Source of the DNA: Nageia nagi
Taxonomy: Eukaryota > Pinophyta
Assembly: GCA_050084985.1 (NCBI GenBank)
Contig: JBITNC010000001.1
Span: 55,552,001-55,616,000, forward strand
Length of the DNA stretch: 64,000 bases
Reading direction: 5' to 3'
In this document: piece by piece, positions 32,692 through 45,281 of the stretch
Position numbering within the stretch: the first letter of the stretch is position 1
Layout of the letters: each line of letters opens with the position of its first letter
Translations under genes and position numbers: made by a program
The notes under the pieces: model-generated
What the model saw: the letters and a program-made list of their open reading frames with translations, nothing else
What the model was told of the DNA's origin: nothing
The model's database searches: none

Positions 32692-34137
32692 ATGGAAGAC
32701 ATAAAACATAGGCATGTGGGTGTGAGAGGACTTAACATCCATGTCATTGAGATCAAAATAAGTAATCTAACTCACCATCTCTTGATAATACTATAGATAT
32801 TCATATGGATACTAATAAGGATATGTTATCCATATATAGGTCTAGATGTGCTGTTGTAGCATGGATTTCTAGAAATTTGGTATTCATGGTAGTATCAGAT
32901 GATTGCCTTAGCCAATGCAAGATTCCATGCAATTACCCTTGATTTTTGAGGCTATGGCCTCTCTAACCACCCTTGTGAAATCGAGAAAGACACCTTTGCA
33001 AACCTTGTGAAGGATATGGCTACTCTTCTTGATAATTTGGGAATCAAACAAGTAATGCATTCTAAAACTTATGGATTGCTTTCTAATATTCATTCAAAAT
33101 TTTCCCTTTATAGTTCAAGGTATAATGACCCTTTTGATTTTATTTGGTTAGGTTTTTGTTGTGGGAAAGGATATTGGAGCAATCATTTCATATCATCTAG
33201 CCCTACTCCACCTAGATAAAGTGAAGGTCATTGTGACATTAGGTATACCCTTCACCCCACCTGGTCCCCAATCCATTTAGTTTGATATGCCCCTAGAAGG
33301 CTTTTATATCAAATGGTGGTAGATGAAAAAATAAACATGGTGTCCATAATGTAGGAACTAATAACATAAAATTCCTTTGCTATTCTAAAAATACCTAAAA
33401 TTGGCCTTTACTTTTTAATTCTATCTAGGATCCTAGAATACCAAAGGTAGACTTCAGATGCTTTGATACAAAAATAGTGGTGAAGAATATCTATACACTT
33501 TTTTCTAGTAGTGAGTTTCCTATTGTAGAAGAGGGTAAAGAGAATGGATCTCTATAACCCTTACACTCCTCTACCACAATGGTTTAGTGAAGATGACCTC
33601 AATGTTTATGTAAGTTTGTATGAAAAATTTGGGTTTTGATTTGCTATAGAAGTTCTATACCATTATATTCTGTGGCAAGGCCACAAACCCCTCCTAGGAT
33701 TTGATTTCTAAATTTCCCACAATATTCTTAGTATATAGAGTTCATATCTATGAAATTCTTAGTATGATTTTGGATATTTGTTTATAGGAATTGGGGTCCT
33801 GTGGCTCATATGGCAAACTATGTTGTGAAAGCTCCCACCCTTCTAATCATCGGTACCAAAGATTTTGTGCTCAAACTTCTAGGAATGGAAGCATATATTA
33901 ATAGTGGATCATCTAGTATATTATGTTGTGAAAGCTCCCACCCTTCTAATCATGGGTACCAAAGATTATGTGCCCAAACTTCTAGGAATGGAAGCATATA
34001 TTAATAGTGACATGCTCAAGGCCAATGTGCCTAATATTGACATTGTATATTATCCAAAAGGAAACCATTTTATTCAGGAGTAATTTCCTAAGGAGATTAA
34101 TCAACTTATACTTGATTTCCTCAATAAACATGTTTAG
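32692..34137 (+). pseudogene. Epoxide hydrolase (alpha/beta hydrolase) pseudogene
   Basis: Soluble plant epoxide hydrolases turn epoxides, such as fatty-acid epoxides, into diols. The ATG at 32692 opens MEDIKHRHVGVRGLNIHVIE, as in family members. HGFLEIWYSW (from 32860) is the HGFPE oxyanion region, followed by MIALANARFHAITLDF, GYGLSNHP and NLVKDMATLLDNLGIKQ. A phase-0 GT-AG intron (33052-33151) is followed by VFVVGKDIGA with the nucleophile Asp (33170-33172), then HLALLHLDKVKVIVTLGIPF. Exon pieces from 33429 (VVKNIYTLFSSSEFP) and 33788 (APTLLI, GTKDYV) lead to the catalytic His in GNHF (34066-34068) and a TAG at 34135. Breaks: stops at W/R/Q-type codons, an extra stretch of about 80 bases before HGF, and a 103-bp partial duplication. 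It is dead but nearly full length. Confidence 0.9.
33819..34009 (+). repeat. Tandem duplication within the epoxide hydrolase last exon
   Basis: An 88-bp segment starting TATGTTGTGAAAGCTCCCAC occurs at 33819-33906 and again at 33922-34009 (offset 103, not divisible by three), with about three differences. Only the second copy runs in frame into the gene's C-terminus, so the first copy adds a frameshift. Confidence 0.92.
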
Positions 34138-36899
34138 AGGAGAAGCAAATTCTAGGTGTAATGGAGCAAGTATAGTGTAATAAATTCATAATAAAAAACC
34201 ATCAAACTAAATTTATATGCTTCTATGAGGCCCATAAAAATTGGAAATAGGAAATTGGAAGAGCCATGCACATTTATATAAATATTTGAATCCACAAATT
34301 TTAGAATTAAGAGAATCCTCATATGGATATTTGACTCTTATTCTATGATTGAGTTCAGGATACAACTTCTCAGGGTTGACCTTAAATTGGTATGATTTAT
34401 ACTTTACTTGAAATTTTGAATAAATTAAATATTTATGTACCAATATCAAATTTTTAGTATCAACAAAGTGATCTCTTGCATCATATATTAGTGTGTATCA
34501 GCTAGTTGAATACTGATGCAAACATTTAAAGAAATTTTATATTGAAGATATTGTAGATTGCAAACTTGATTTAATCCAAACTTGGAATTTTAATGACAAT
34601 ATCTTCAAATCTCATGAATGAAAAGGAAAATTAGTTGTATTAAATGTGTTGTGATAGGTTATAAGTCTATTGTTGTTACACTATAAATGTTAGTGGGTTG
34701 TTGTGGGGTAAGAAAGAGAAGCCCTAATATAGTAGTGGGGTCCACTTATATTTTGGAGAGCTTTGATCAACTTAGCCTTATAATGTTCAGCTTTGAGTTC
34801 TAGCTAATATTTGGGTTATTATAAAGTTCCTTTCTAGTATTGCATTTAAATTAAGGGTCTCAAAATATTTTGTTCAACACAAATATTTAGTGTCTCTATA
34901 TTAATAGTAGCCTTTTAGGTATCTAAATCATGTGCAAAATATTTTATAATTTATTTATTTCTTCATATCATAGACTAAAAATGGTTAAATGTGTTTACAG
35001 ATAATTTTCTACAAGTATCAAGTTCAGTTCAAATCTAAAATTGCAAGTTAATTTTATTTTTCCTTTTGAATTTTAGATAATTTAGAAAAAGTCTTATTTG
35101 TTTGTGTAAAGAATGGTGGTATGTGTAGAGTTATAGTTTAGAGGAAACATTGCTACAAACTTCATTGAAGGTAATATCTTGATCTTTTAAATTAATTTGA
35201 GAATATTTGAATGGTAGATTAAAATTCAAATTACTTGAAGTAGATTCTTTTATTATTATTATTTTCTATGTTGATAAAAGATTCCAAAATAGAGTGGAAA
35301 AGTAACTTCATATTGAATGATGCACAAGATATTAAGTCTAGGTTAGGTGATAAAAAGAGAGGTTTCTAAGTTGAAATGCTTGTGTGACTTAAATAATTTT
35401 TTCATTTGAATGCTTGATCATGCTACAAAAACTTATCTAAGTTGGTGTATAGTTAGAAAAAAGCAATGAAGATACTTTTTAGATAATTTGAAATTATATT
35501 TATTCTTAAAACTATTATTAATATTAATTAATTATAATTAATATTAAACCCTCCATATCTTAATCCTTCATTCACATTAATTTAATTAATATTAGCATCT
35601 TTTGAACATCTACTTTAACTATGTTATACTTACCACTAATAGTTAGTGGCTAGTCCTTTATACCCACATTTCCATAAGCCAATGGTCACCACATGACCAC
35701 ACATAAAGCCAAAATCTCCATTGAATTTAAATTTGCCTACATAGCTCCCACCTACATTCTTCCTTATCCTTACACATCATACTCCATGCCATTTGGCTCA
35801 CATGGGAGTCATGACTACCCATACCTCATTAATGTAGGTGAGAAATATCTTCTCGTATTTTCATTACTTATTTTTTAATTCAAAAAGACCAATTTATAAG
35901 GTAGAAAACTATTATTTTTTATCATAAATAATTATAAAAATAATAAAATCATAATATCCTTTATGGGTGTGATCATCCATGTTTAGCTAAAAATAAAAAA
36001 TTCAAGCTTTAAAATTTATAAATTGAAAAAAAAAAGTTTTAAGATCAATTTTTGGCCTAACAAAAAGGTTAATTTGCGAGGCTTCCACAATCTTTCATCT
36101 TTTTTAAACTTTTAGTTTATTTTTATATCTAATTTTATTTTGTTTTAGTAGCAAGTTGCAATATATGATAGAAAACATTTCAACCTGAATGGCCTTCATT
36201 TAAGTCTTCAACCTTAATGACATATTTCAAGTACAAAGCAACAAAAATAAAAAAATTAAGTATATAAACTTTTTCTTGTAAAACTTATTCAAATATCATT
36301 GATAAATACCATTTCATGTTACTTCATGATCAAATTTATTGATATCAATGCTATAATCACTATTAGCTCATTTTATCAAAATTTCACTCATTTTGGTATT
36401 CAAAACATTAAAAGATGCATTATGGCAATCCCATGATGACATCTACTACTGATTATCTCCTCAAGTTAATCATGCTTTTAGGATTTGATTCTCTATGATT
36501 GTCTTCATGCACTTAACTAGGGTATTATCATTTATCCTTTTGGTCTTTGAGGCATTTATGGACCCTTAATGGTAAGATCTATGGTGTATCATTTCTCATT
36601 TTGATCTTTGAGGCAACGAAATATCCTCCATGAAAGACTCTATTAGGATTCAATATATAAATATAAAGCTAAGCAATTTCTTTACTCAAAACCAAAATAA
36701 GAATTAAGCAAAATAAGATCACATAAGAGAAGACACAATAATGTAACATGGTTCACCCATTGTACATGGATTCAACCCATTCAATAGGCCTAACTTCTCT
36801 TTATACATGGATTTTACCTATTCAACAACTTTAATTCAGGTTAAAGCTCTTATAAGAAGTAATGGTGCCCAAGGAACCTAGGAAGTTTGTCTCAAAGGT
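34138..36899. other. Unassigned AT-rich intergenic stretch
   Basis: I find no protein motif, LTR pair or tandem array here. The longest open frames are under 80 codons and show no family resemblance. The last few hundred bases may belong to the 5' end of the LINE that follows, whose start I could not place. Confidence 0.4.
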
Positions 36900-36924
36900 A
36901 TACAACATAGTAATCCTCTCATTC

Positions 36925-37885
36925 TTCATGTTGACATCCATGTTGATAATTTTAATAATGCATGTGATTAGTTAGAGAACCATACCCTCATAGAGTATTT
37001 ACTGGGTCACATCCATGGATTATATTATTCATAGTTGAGTTCAACAATATTGGACATCTTATAGTGTCAAACTCAAGGGTATTCAAAACCTTATTAAAGT
37101 TTTTTTTGTTTCTTTTTTATCATGGCCCATAGTATGTCATAAACTCACTCCTGGTGCTTCAACCATGGACATGAGATTTCTTTATTAAGGATAGTACTCC
37201 ATTGTAAGTATCCATTTAGGTTGAGCTCCCTGATATTCTAGTTCCTCTTTGGTCCTTATTAAATAAAATTATGGCTCCCATATACACCTTCATCCATATC
37301 AAACAACCAAGGTTCTACGGGGTTCATTTGTTCAAGAGAGTTACATAAAAATAGATTTATCCAAGGATCTTAAAGATCACTTAGTGGTCAAGTTCAACTA
37401 CTTTTACTACTGCTAGAGGTTGGTGTATATCAATTTATCTAACACATGTTACCGATGCTATTTAGCTAACCAAAAAATTAAATATTTCCCTCTCATGGAA
37501 GGTAGGTTTAAATCTTGCAATCAAGCGATGATTACACCCATGACTCTTGTGACTCAACTAGTGGTTACTTCAAATACTGGCAATGGGAATAATGACCCAT
37601 CAAGCTAATGGACCATCATGAATAAAAAAAACTTGCAATGCAAGGTAAGGTGTTAGACAACCAAGCCCATGATGCCTCCCAAGGGGAGTGCTTCTTTCAT
37701 TATGGCTTCATAACCCATTTATCTTGCCTACCACCCATAACTATTGATCCTTCACTAGACCTGACCATTGTTGCCAATATCAATTATGAGCAACCTATCA
37801 TGGAAGCTAAATACAAAGACATTATGATGCATCTTTGTAGGTCTCAAAGTTCCCCTAGAGGTATGTTAAATACTCGTCAATAAAA
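36925..37885 (+). pseudogene. LINE ORF1 (DUF4283-type nucleic-acid-binding protein)
   Basis: ORF1 coats the LINE RNA. The + strand reads FFLFLF with a following HG near 37100-37130, PWT and DFFIKDSTPL near 37165-37200, and ELPDILVPLWSLLNKIMAPI near 37225-37285. This is the order seen in DUF4283-bearing ORF1 proteins of plant L1 elements. A zinc-knuckle relic, TCYRCYLANQKIKYFP, follows at 37444-37491; its second Cys is kept but the His and last Cys are lost. The C-terminal piece at 37638-37883 is open. Frames shift repeatedly. Confidence 0.7.
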
Positions 37886-38039
37886 ACATCCTTTTAGTAT
37901 ATTTTTTAGCACTAAACATGAAACATTCCTTGTAAACCCTTATTCCTCCCTTAGGAATTAAGGGATACAAAGGAGTTTGACACTAATAATGGTGAGGTGA
38001 GTTTGATGGTGATATGAACCTTGAATCCACCCAATTATT

Positions 38040-40626
38040 TTTATTTCATGGAATGTTAGAGGGCTGATATACCTAATCCAAAAATATTTGATCTTCAATG
38101 AAACTGCAAAAAGTTTCAACTTGTATGAAAAACCCAATTTTCTTTATCTATAATAAGTTTTCAACTCCTTTTTGTTCCTATGTAGCACTCTCTATGCTAG
38201 TAATCAGTTTCAAGGCATAATGGTGCCATCACTTTGGTACCTATAAGATAAAACTCCATTTTAGTCTCTTGGGGAGTGGAGCCTTCAAACCATATGTGGA
38301 CCCTTTTGATATTGATGAACAACCTTTTGGAGTTTTCAATATTTATGCTTCCAATCATGGCCCGCATATAAATGCATTATGGTATTGAATTTTATTGTTA
38401 CTTCCCTAGGTCATTTGGCTTTTCTATGGTGACTTCAATATGATTGAAAATCCCAATGATAAGATTGGATGTGTTCCTATGCATTGGTGTGCAAGGAAAG
38501 GGAAACTTGATTTTTTCTAAATAATAAGCATGGGTTAATTAGCTCTAATGCATGTCACATTGTTCATATTTTTCTAAACTTCCTCTGATTCACCTGGTCT
38601 AATTTTCAAATTAGGGATGACATAGTAATTAAGAGGTTGGAAGGTAATGCTTACTTCCTTTCAATGTGCTACTCAAGCAATACCTTTTGTCTTTTCCTCA
38701 CCAAGAAATATCATTTTAATCATATGTCTATTATTTTTAAGGTTGCTCCTCCTCAAAACTCCCTCATAACTTTCACTCTTAGGTTTATCTCAATCTAGAA
38801 CATTGCCCCTCGACCTACAAGAAATATTGATTAGATTGACTAGTGGAATGATGCAAACTTGCTCAAATTTGCAAGAACTCTAACAATGCCCTTAAAGAAG
38901 AGATTTTGCATGCTTTTATGTAGCTTGAAGCTAATCCCTTAGGTGTTCTTATTTGGTAGCATATTTTTGTTATTTGACATGAGTGGATAAAAGTTGAGTC
39001 ATATGAGGCCAAAGGTGCCCAAATCCAATCTCGACTCCATTGGCTCAAAATTGGTGGCAGAGTATCCAAAGAATTCTTCCAACATGTTTGGACTCAAAGG
39101 TAAATGGTGCAATTAAAATACATTATGGATGAAAATACTCAAGTCACAAAGCCTCTTGATATAGCCAATGCTTTTGTCAAACACTATACCCATGTATTTG
39201 CTTCTCAAGCACTTACCTTGGAAAGTCTAAATGCCATGTCAAAGTGTTTCCTTATGGTTCTAGATAAGCTCTCCCCTTCTCAAAAGGAAGCCTATGAATG
39301 CTCTTTCTCTCTCTCTTGAGGACTTGAAAATTACTCTTTCTTGCATGGAAAATGAAGAAAATCTAGGGTTAGATGAATTCCCATGTGAATTCTATAAGGA
39401 ATTATGGAATTTTATTAGTCCTAATCTTCTATGTGTTTATCAAGAAGCTCTCTTGATAGGTTCTCTAGGAGCCAAATTAATAAAGGAAATATCAAATTCA
39501 TACCCAAATCAAGAGATATTTCTAGTTATAGGCCTATCGCTTTGCTCAATATCAGTTATAAGATAATAGCTAAAACTTTGGCTTTAAGACTTAGGCCTCT
39601 TTTACTCGAGATTTTTTGCCTTGATCAAACTATCTTCATATAAAGCAAATACATTCTTGAAAATGTCATTATTGTTTGAAAAGGAATGGAATGGGCCTAA
39701 ACTTCTCAACAAGATACTCATTTTCTCAAGATTGATTTTGAAAAAGAATATGAAAATATTGAATGAAATTTCATTCTTTATATTCTCAAAGCCATTGGAT
39801 TTGGACCAATTTTTATATCCTCAATTCAAATGTTCTTCAATCAGGCTTCAATAGTTTTGATGCTTAATGGCATGTAAGCTAGTACAATTGGCCTTTTCAT
39901 GTCTATTAGACAAGATGAAGTGTTTGGTTGTTTGTTAGTGAAAAAAAGCTTCTCAAGGTTTTTTGCATGAGCTTTCTCTTCTTGGGAATCATCATCAATT
40001 AATCAATGGACATTTTGTCTATAATTCTTTCCTTATATCAAGGGAATTCAAAAGCTATATTCTCTAAGCTTTTTCTTATCTGGACACTTTTTGCAAAGTG
40101 TCTAGTTCAAGTATTCAATGATGAAAGAGTTCTTTCTACAGATTAACATTGTTAGACATTCCCAATTGGCTAGGTTATTTCCAATGGCAATGGATAAATC
40201 CAATAAAAATGTTTGAATTCTTGGGAATTCCATTTGCATTCCAAAGCACCCCTACTCAATTATGGGTTTATGTTCTTCAAAGGGTGGAGAAAAATCTATA
40301 TTATTGGATTTTCATGAAGAAGCTTTTTGTAGTTAGTAAATTCCAAATTTGCAAAAAACTCCTTGCTTCTACGTATGTCTATTAATTTTCTTGTTGGGTT
40401 CCCTCCCAAGCTTATTACAAGAAGTTGGAAAAAATTCTTAGGCCTTTTTTATGGGTGAATACCAAAGATCAAAAAGGCTTTCACAGAGTTTCTTGGGAAT
40501 TTTATTTTCTCACTAAACTATCAAGAAGTATGGGTATTTTTTATTGTCAATGTCAAGGTTTAGCCTTGAGCGCCAAGTGGGTTATCAAAGCTTTACAAGG
40601 ATCTAAAGCTTGAAAAGTTTTACTTT
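38040..40626 (+). pseudogene. LINE ORF2: endonuclease and reverse transcriptase
   Basis: ORF2 nicks the target DNA and copies the LINE RNA there. ISWNVRGL near 38041-38070 starts the endonuclease domain, and WLFYGDFNMIENPNDKIG near 38410-38470 holds its GDFN motif. RT motifs follow: LSLEDLKITLSCMENEE and EFPCEFYKELWNFISPNLL near 39300-39430, FIPKSRDISSYRPIALLNIS and YKIIAKTLALRLRPLL near 39495-39605. The FADD catalytic region expected near 40000 is missing. FEFLGIPF near 40210-40235 and LRPFLWVNTKDQKGFHRVSW near 40435-40500 continue the usual post-RT order. The reading breaks at element C. Confidence 0.85.
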
Positions 40627-41126
40627 TAAAGGGATTGAACCTTAAAGAACTCAATCCTAAACTACCAAAATCTCTTGAAAGCTCACTCACATAATAATAT
40701 ACTAAAACATAAATCAATCTCACAAAGTGACTCAATATATAAATTGGTTCCTCCAAATAGGAGTACATCAACAAGATCTTACTTCATTCACAAAGATAAC
40801 TCTCTTACAATACTCCTAACTTCATCTCCTAATCATTATCCTAGAGCATAACTTTGCTTCACAAATTGGTGAGTGATCACAAAGAGGGGGCCTTCAATTT
40901 ATAGGCCAAAAACCCCTTTTGGATCATCCTTTTAACCATTGTACAAAGGCATGACATGCTACTCCTTTTTACCCAAGGGGCATGCTCATGAGATGGAGTG
41001 TAGATCAAGTTACATTATCATATTCACCTAAATACTTAAGGTATATAGAGATACCTTGAAGTGTTAATGAATTTACAAAGAGGAATATTACAAAACCTTT
41101 ACAATAATGCATTATACATTCCAACA
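40627..41126 (-). repeat. Element C 3' LTR
   Basis: About 500 bp. It pairs with 43751-44254 at roughly 92% by eye. On the - strand it starts TGTTGGAATGTATAATGC. TATAAATTGAAGGCC on the - strand near 40900-40914 is a likely TATA region. A 4-5-base gap near 40768 explains the length difference between the LTRs. Confidence 0.93.
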
Positions 41127-43750
41127 CTCTCCCTTTATGCAATATTGGGATAAATGAAGAAGAGAAAAGAAAGAGAGAGTAAGAGAGTTATCTTCCATAT
41201 AGATACAACCAAAGATGAGAACTTTTACATCTTTATGAAGTCAGCAAGATCTTAGTTTGAGAATCACTACTTTACCATTCTAACAAATGGTTTATAATAC
41301 AATCATTAACCATAACTAGTTTCAATATACATAAAGTAGTCATCCAGCTAGAAATTGACATGATGAGTCTCCATAAGCCTGCACATATGAAGTAAGTAAC
41401 TTGCAATCTCAAAGAAACCTACAAGTTATAAGAAGCTCAAACAACAATATTAGTTATATGCTCTCCAAATAAGTCTACCTTTTCCTCACCTTGTGGCTCT
41501 CCAAACAAGTCATGTTGTAGAATGTATGTGCAGATGTATTCATTTTAGAGGGTTTCTCATTCAATGTTTACAATTTTTGCATAAGCATAGCAAAGATACA
41601 AAAACAAAAGAACATCATCCATCAATAACTTGAAACTTAAGAGTGTTTACTAACCCCTAATGGACATCTTTACATAATTCCATATTTTGCACAAGTCCAT
41701 AACTTTGTATAAGGAATTTATCAAATAAATACTTAGAGACACATAAAAATATTCTAAGTAATAAACATGCATCACATGCATAAAGGATTTAAGTGCATTA
41801 CTTGCATAAAGGATTAAAAAAATTCAAGCAATAAAAGATCTAAAAAAATTGAAGTAAAAAATTCATAAGAATTTCCCTCTTTTTACTTAAAAAAAAAATA
41901 TCTTAGTAAGATGCTTTACCTTAAAAAAACATAGCATTTTTAGGTTACCTTAAAAGGAAAAAAAATTAACTAAGGAAGAGGAGTTAAAAAAAATACCATT
42001 TTTACATAAGTAATAATTGAGGGTAAAAAAAAAAGTTATTTTTGCACTATTTATCTTATTTGCAATTGCATTTTTTTTTACCAAAGTAAAGAATTGCAAT
42101 TTAAGGTATAAAAATTACTTGTAGCATAAATATTCTTTCGTTTTTACTAAAATAATGCCAACTTAATTTTGAAATTTCAAAGACAAAAGACAATTTTAAT
42201 TGAGTTAAAAAGAAATTACCATAACCTCCAAATTACTTTGGCATATGTAAGTGTTACTTCAAGGCAAAGAAAAATAAATTACCTCATGCTTAAAAAGATT
42301 TCCTTAAAAAAAACCATGATGAGGAAGAATTTAATTTATCCACATCATAATAAATTCTCTAACCCCCATTTTTAAAGATTAATGCCTAAAAATTATCATC
42401 CTCTATTAAGTAATCATTATTAAACCTGTAAAGAATTTAATGAAGAGCACCCAATTTTGAGAAAAGTGTGTGTACTCAAGAAGAAGCAAGAAAATAAATT
42501 AAATAACTTTAATCATTACAAGAAAAAAAACAAAGGTCCATGAGATAAGGGCTTTGTAGGGATTTAAAGGCACTTTGGAGACACTACGTAGAGTAGTGGA
42601 TTTCAAATGAGGAGGTAGAGGGCGGAGGTTGGAGGTCGGGATACACCCATTCAGTGAGGGCCATACAAAGTGTTTATGTTTTTTTATTGCTCTTTCTTAC
42701 TAGGGTTTTGTTGGAAATTTAACATGAATATGATTTTTTTTTGCAGGTTAGAGCAAGCCACGAGGGCTAGTGTTGGATGGCCATGAGGCGCTTTTGCATA
42801 GGCAATTTTAACATCATGTGGGCCTCTTTGACTATCAAGAAATAGTGAGAGAGAGGGTGTGAGATGAGCCACGAGAGAAGGTTGACTTGGACAACAAAGA
42901 AAAGGTCACCCCTGCTTGGAAAGAATGGACACCCTAAAGTGAAGGAAGCTTAGCAACCAAGGAATGGAGGCAGTAGAGCGTGAGTGGTTAATCGACGAAT
43001 GGGCTGGCTAAGACCAGTAAAAAAGACAAACAAAAAAAAATATGTTGAGAGCTATGCTCTCTTCTCATCACTACATGCACAAAGAAAAAATATATGTGGG
43101 CAAATGTACCACCATAGGGTCTCTCCTTTAAAACCCTTCCCCTTTTTACATTCAAAAAATATTGAAATAAAACAATCATTGCTCTCCAATTTTTATAAAA
43201 TTTGTACAAGAAATAAAATTAAAGTTTTGTACATGCCACCCTTATTTTTATTGAAAGAAATACATATATCTTTTGTAGAGGAAATGGAATGTTTTTATAT
43301 TAACATTTCTACAAGGCATATTAAATATATATATTTTTTGTAGAAAAAGGAGCAACCCTTTTTTTAATTTTTTAATAAGTTAAAAAATAATCTTATAAGT
43401 TGCAAAACAAAAAAATGTTATTTTTGAAAAAAAAATTGTATACTATCCTCTTGAATTAAAAAAATATCAATGTATTAAGTAATTTTGTAAAAATAAATTG
43501 CAACTATCATAAGAGGTTAGTAGAAATAAAAATATTGCATTATATTGCAATTCTAATCATATTTTGAAAAAAAAAGAACTAACACATCTAATAAAATATG
43601 TTAGTATCTTAATGAAATAATACAAAAAAAGAAAGAAAGAAAGGAGGTTATACCTTCTCAATTGTTTTTACCTCAACAAGGTTGTTGAAGAAGGATGAGA
43701 AACCTCCAAGATGTTGAAGAAGAGCTTCCACACCAATCTCTGATACCAAA
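41127..43750 (-). other. Element C interior, no coding match
   Basis: The leader after the PBS reads as untranslatable sequence, and AT-rich poly-A and poly-T runs fill 41880-42120 and 43320-43640. The frames at 42684-42872 and 42984-43343 have no family resemblance and are treated as chance. The part next to the PPT resembles the equivalent part of element F (58330 onward), including CAAATGGTTT near 41285 and 58442. Confidence 0.7.
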
Positions 43751-44254
43751 TGAAGGAATTGAACATTAAAGAACTCAATCATAAACTACCAAGATCTTTT
43801 GAAAGCTCACTCAAACAACAATATACTAAAATATAAATCAATCTCACAAAGTGAATCAAGATATAAAGTGGTTCCTCCAACTAGGAGTACATACACTAAC
43901 AAGATCTTACTTCATTCACAAAGACAACTCTCTTACAATACTCCTAACTTCATCTTCTAATCACTATCCTAGAGTATAACTTTGCTTTAGAAATTGGTGA
44001 GTGATCACAAAGATGGGGCCTTCTATTTATAGGCCAAAATCCCCTTTTGGATCATCCTTTTAACCATTGTACAAATTTATGACATGCTACTCTCTTTTAC
44101 CCAAGGGGCATGCTCATGAGATGGAGTGTAAGAAAAGTTACATTATCATATTCACTTAAATACTTAAAGTATCTAGGGATACCTTTAGGTATTAGTGAAT
44201 TTACAAAGAGAAACATTACAAAACCTTTATAATAATGCATTATACATTCCAACA
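43751..44254 (-). repeat. Element C 5' LTR
   Basis: 504 bp. On the - strand it starts TGTTGGAATG and ends TTCCTTCA, two bases before the TGG of the PBS. The TATAAATAGAAGGCCCC stretch on the - strand near 44016-44032 is the better-preserved promoter of the two LTRs. Confidence 0.93.
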
Positions 44255-44259
44255 ACTTT

Positions 44260-45281
44260 GACATTGTATGTCTTAAGGGATCCCTTTTGGAAAAAGTCTT
44301 GGAAAGAGCTAGGCTTTTCATCTTTAATTTTTTCCCTAGGTCTTATTAAGATTGTTGGCTCTTTTGCTTGTAAAAGTATTTGGAAAGCTTAAGAATTCAT
44401 CAAACCTTGGTTCATTTGGAAGAGTAATGGTCTACACAAAGGCATTGCTTTTGCTTCTCTCAATATCTAGTGGTCTCTAGTTATCAAATTGCAAAATCAA
44501 TCATTTGTTTCCATTCAATAAGTTTGGGCAAATCTTTTCTTCAAAAAAGGGATCTATTCCCTTTATGATTTATTTGATCATTCCTCCAAATACTTGATCC
44601 CTTGGGAGACTTTGAAACTTTTTCATGCTTTTAAGCATAAGGATAATGATACTTACAATAGTATGCTTAATTGGACACCTTTCTCATTGTGGTCCAAGCT
44701 TGGAAAATATTCTCAGTATCCATTGTGGACATAATGGAAATGGTTTAAAGATACTTCTCTTTTCAAGTACATAGATAATCTTGGTTATAGTTGGCTTTCA
44801 CCTAATTTACCTATGATTACTGAGCTTAATGTACATTAGGATCTTTTCTGTTCTAATATAGTGTGGTGCTCCCAATTCAAGATGTTATGGTCCAATAATA
44901 TTGAACCCAAGGAAGATTTATTCACTTGGAGTCCAATTTTTCAAGGGGTTCATGTGGGGATAGTAGACTCATACATCTAGGTGTGGCTAACTTGGTATAT
45001 CCTTTGTGTAATACAGACAAGTTGATTATGCATATTTTTTTATTTTATGGAAAAGCCCATAAGGTGTGGACCTAGATGGAGTTCTTTTTTAGCCTTATAT
45101 GAAGAAGCCATTAACTTGGATTCATAACATTCTAGGAGACCCTCCATATTTCTTCAAATCTTTGGAAGAATTATGGAATATCTTCAAAATTAAAATTATG
45201 CTCCATTTATGGAAAGAATAAAATGCAATTATTTTTTCTAGAAAACATCCTTCTATAGATTTTTATCTAGCTGATAAGCTC
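44260..45281 (+). pseudogene. LINE ORF2, third piece (between C and E)
   Basis: The reading resumes after element C with DPFWKKSWKELGFSSLI near 44277-44330, then FIKPWFIWKSNGLHKGIAFA near 44395-44455, and DLFTWSPIFQGVHVGIV near 44915-44970. Near 45020-45085 a Cys- and His-containing stretch reading FFYFMEKPIRCGPRWSSFL, with a frame change, matches the zf-RVT region at the end of plant L1 ORF2. It breaks at 45281 in AGCTC and continues at 51305. Confidence 0.75.

Larger units (their letters stand above)
40627..44254 (-). mobile_element. Non-autonomous LTR element C
   Basis: C is complete and read on the - strand: 5' LTR 43751-44254, PBS at 43737-43748 (TGGTATCAGAGA, initiator-Met type), PPT at 41127-41136 (AAAGGGAGAG), 3' LTR 40627-41126. 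ACTTT is duplicated exactly at 40622-40626 and 44255-44259, inside the LINE. The 2.6-kb interior shows no gag or pol motif, so C relied on enzymes from elsewhere. Related copies in the window are the solo LTR 22704-23204 and element F near 58329. Confidence 0.93.

Noticed and set aside
42984-43343. 119-codon frame inside element C
   Set aside because: It lies in the non-coding interior of a non-autonomous element in antisense direction, with low-complexity AT runs and no recognisable domain.
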